DNA of 64,000 nt. Source: Armigeres subalbatus (taxonomy: Eukaryota; Arthropoda; Insecta; Diptera; Culicidae). Each line of letters starts with the position of its first letter. Positions within the stretch are counted from its first letter, which is position 1. The notes under the pieces were generated by a model that saw only the letters and a list, made by a program, of their open reading frames with translations, ran no database searches and was not told the origin of the DNA. This document shows positions 61,439 to 64,000 of the stretch, in pieces. The stretch is taken from NCBI RefSeq assembly GCF_024139115.2, contig NW_026943290.1, positions 62,001 to 126,000 of the forward strand. The letters run 5' to 3'. A program made the translations under genes and the position numbers.

Positions 61439-62326
61439 GTGATAGTGAAAATGACGAAGAAAGATCTACGCATCCTGGTGAAGCAGGAACGTACGTTGCG
61501 ACACTCGTTGGAAAACTTCAAACAGTTTATTGCCAACTACCAAGACGACCGCACATCCTTGGAACTAGAGCCATCAAAAGCAACCATTAAAACTCTAGGT
61601 CTCTCATGGGAACCTCGATCGGACTATTTTCGGTTCACTGTTCCTCAGTGGAGCAACTCTACTGAGATTAACAAGCGTATCATCTTGTCCGATTTTGCTC
61701 GTCTATTTGATCCCCTTGGATTAGTCGGACCAGTAGTTGTCCAAGCTAAGATATTTATTCAAAATCTCTGGAAACAGAAATGTTCTTGGAATGAAACTCT
61801 TGGCGAAGATCTCCAGCAATGGTGGATGGACTTCAGACACAACTTAGCTGATCTATCAACCCTGAAGGTTCCACGGTGGCTCGCTTTCGATAACAGTATC
61901 GTTTCGTTGGAAATCCATGGATTTTGTGACGCATCCGAGAAGGCCTATGGTGCGTGTATTTATCTTCGGTGCACTTCATTCGATGACCAGGTTACGGTTA
62001 ACTTAATCACGGCCAAATCTAGAGTGGCACCACTCGATGATGTGCAGCGGAAAAGGAAGAAAATCAGCATACCAAGGTTGGAGCTATCATCTGCAGTTCT
62101 CCTGAGCCATGTCTACGAAAAGGTTGTCGACAGCTTACGGGTCAAGGCACAACCGTTCTTTTGGACAGACTCGACCATTGTGAAGTGCTGGCTGTCTTCA
62201 ACTCCTTCCCGCTGGCAGATGTTTGTCGCTAATAGGGTCTCAGAAGTTCAGCATCTTACAAGAACAGGAACATGGAACCACATCTCCGGATCTGAAAACC
62301 CTGCAGATGTTATATCCAGGGAATGA
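61439..62326 (+). pseudogene. BEL/Pao element: gag start fused to RT end and RNase H
   Basis: Open for 295 codons. Residues about 5-40 (MTKKDLRIL..., LENFKQFIANYQDD) look like the BEL/Pao gag N-terminus; from about residue 45 the text is the end of RT (KATIKTLGLSWEPRSDYF, FDPLGLVGPVVVQAKIF), then RNase H with GFCDASEKAYGACIY, PRLELSSAVLL, FWTDSTIVKCWL and NPADVISRE. Protease, the zinc region and the RT catalytic box are absent, so an in-frame internal deletion joined gag to pol. The frame ends at 62326; the next piece lies in another frame. Confidence 0.85.
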
Positions 62327-62898
62327 CACCAGAAAGGCTAGCAAATCATCACACCTGGTGGCACGGACCAGAATGGTTAAGGAATCCACGCAACTTTTGG
62401 CCAAAAGGAACTACGACGGATGCAGAAGAGTTGGATCAATCGTTATTGGAGAAAAAATCGACTATTGCCGTTCCCGTACAACTTCAAGTTCCCAACGATA
62501 TCTTCAAACTGCGATCAAGCTTTTTGGCACTTGTTCGGATTGCGGCTTTATGCCGAAGATTCACCTACAACTGTAGCAACCCAGCAAGCAGAAGGAAAGG
62601 CTACCTATCGTATCAAGAACGTGAAGAAGCGACGCTGGCACTCGTACGCCTTGCTCAAAGCGACAGCTTCGCCGATGATAAGGAAGAAATATCATCGAGG
62701 GGACAAGTTTCTCCGTCGTTCAGGTTGAAATCTCTTCATCCTGCCCTAGTAAATGGAATACTCGTCGTTGGTGGTCGGCTTGAAAATGCGTCAGTCTCTC
62801 CAAGTAGAAAGCATCCTATAATTTTGGATAACCACCATCCGTTGTCATTGTTGATTGTAAAACACTATCATAGAAATCTCTTGCACGCAGGGCCGTAA
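62323..62898 (+). pseudogene. BEL/Pao pol: RNase H to integrase linker
   Basis: Open frame, shifted by one base against the previous piece; loss of one G in the run at about 62319-62322 would explain it. Text MTPERLANHHTWWHGPEWL, then LHPALVNGILVVGGRLENA and the integrase zinc-site His pair in HYHRNLLHAGP. It ends at TAA 62896-62898; codon context suggests a former CAA. Confidence 0.85.
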
Positions 62899-64000
62899 TT
62901 AATGATTGCCAGTATTCGTGGGCGGTTCTGGCCTCTTCGCCTGAAAAACTTATGCAGAAAGGTCGTTCATAGCTGCGTAAACTGTTTTCGCGTAAAACCA
63001 AAAGTCGAGGAGCAACTCATGGGTGATTTACCACTTGAGCGCGTAACTCCGGCTTCACCATTCGTTCGAGTAGGAGTGGACTATTGTGGTCCCTTCAAAA
63101 TTCGCTTTCCTCATCGCAAAGCTGATATACGCATCTGTTATGTAGCTATTTTTATATGCTTGGTTACAAAAGCAGCGCACATCGAAATGGTATCCGACCA
63201 AACCACCGAAGGATTTATCGCGGCTCTTCGACGTTTAGTAGCTCGTCTTGGGCATCCAGAAATCCTAATGTGCGACAACGCAAGGTATTTCATCGGTGGT
63301 AAGCGAGAACTAGATCGACTGCGACGACGGCTCTTCAACTCACAAGCCTTCACAAGATCGATACCGCAAGCGGACGCACACGAGGGAATCCACTTCAAGT
63401 TCCTACCGCCGAGGTCGCCAAATTTTCGGGGCCTCTGGGAAGCGGCGGTGAAATCGATGAAGTTCCATCTCAAGAGAACTCTTGGGACAAGCATAGTAAC
63501 GCCAGACGAGTTTTCGACGCTTTTATCGCAAATAGAAGCATGTCTGAACAGCCGTCCACTCACACCAGTGAGCAACGACCCAACGGATCTGGACATACTT
63601 ACGCCAGGTCATTTCCTAATACATCGACCGATGACTGCAGTGCTCGAACCATCACTGAAGGACCTGAAAGAAAGCAGTTTGTCGAGGTGGCAAAGAGTTC
63701 AGTGCTACTTGCAAATTATCTGGAGAAAATGGTCCACATCGTATTTGTCTGATTTACAAAATCGCACTAAATGGATAGTCGAGAAGAAAAATCTTGCGGT
63801 CGACACGATGGTGTTGCTCAAGGACGAAAACCAGCCACCACTCCGGTGGCCACTTGGCCGAATCGTCGAGATACATCATGGAAATGATGGAAACGTACGC
63901 GTTGTTAAAGTGCGGACCCAAGACGGTCTGTACACTAGGGCCGTAAGTAAAATATGCGTCCTGCCGATTCAGGACAACGAGTCGCTCTTGACAAACAGTC
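62899..64000 (+). CDS. BEL/Pao integrase, open to window edge
   Basis: Translated by hand from 62899 to 64000 with no stop, in the same frame as 62323-62898. Zinc-site CVNC near 62980; catalytic residues Asp in VGVDYCGPF (codon 63079-63081), Asp in MCDNAR (63274-63276, spacing 65 codons) and Glu in LWEAAVKS (63439-63441, spacing 55), as in the D,D(n),E integrase fold. Then ACLNSRPLTP, LTPGHFLIH and the C-terminal VLLKDENQPPLRWPLGRI module. It inserts element cDNA into the host genome. The 3' end and LTR lie beyond the window. Because it runs off the edge, ordinary ORF lists may omit it; minus-strand readings at 63138-63596 are shadows. Confidence 0.9.

Overview
The window reads as nuclear DNA of a culicine mosquito, most likely Aedes or a close relative. 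The grounds are a cytochrome P450 of CYP325 type (a CYP4-clan family expanded in mosquitoes), 57-59 nt introns, Juan/Jockey-, R1- and RTE-type LINEs, a Ty3/mag-like and a BEL/Pao LTR element, tRNA-derived SINEs and many foldback MITEs. No prokaryotic gene, rRNA, functional tRNA or CRISPR is seen. Almost everything is transposable element or repeat; the only host gene I can support is the P450.

Layout. 1-1.95 kb: R1-type LINE ORF on the minus strand, open to the window edge, beside a (GT)74 tract. 2-6 kb: MITEs and non-coding DNA. 6.1-8.5 kb: core promoter and first four exons of the P450 (+), cut by a 25-N gap. 8.5-15.5 kb (contig between two gaps): LINE scrap, SINE, ~140-bp satellite, nested foldback, a second copy of the P450 promoter (-), and the P450 C-terminal exons (-) ending at the second gap. 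Turning this middle contig round would give one P450 gene followed by a tandem promoter, so I propose it is mis-oriented. 15.6-26.6 kb: decayed LINEs, a Juan-like fragment split by a MITE, and little-annotated single-copy DNA. 26.6-38.7 kb: a degenerate minisatellite invaded by a hAT-like element, which contains a Ty3-type LTR element, which contains an RTE LINE; target duplications are readable at each level.

38.8-54.65 kb: LINE fragment, then two overlapping tandem duplications (units ~2.6 and ~5.7 kb) that multiply a hAT-like element carrying a 23-bp minisatellite, a GC-rich hairpin and a SINE. 54.65-61.4 kb: mostly non-coding, with MITEs and two RTE fragments in opposite orientation. 61.4-64 kb: BEL/Pao element with a gag-to-pol internal deletion, one frameshift and one nonsense codon, then open through the integrase to the window end.

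The P450, if whole, would act in ER-bound oxidation. The rest is transposon biology, with several generations of nesting and tandem duplication that can be ordered in time from the junctions.
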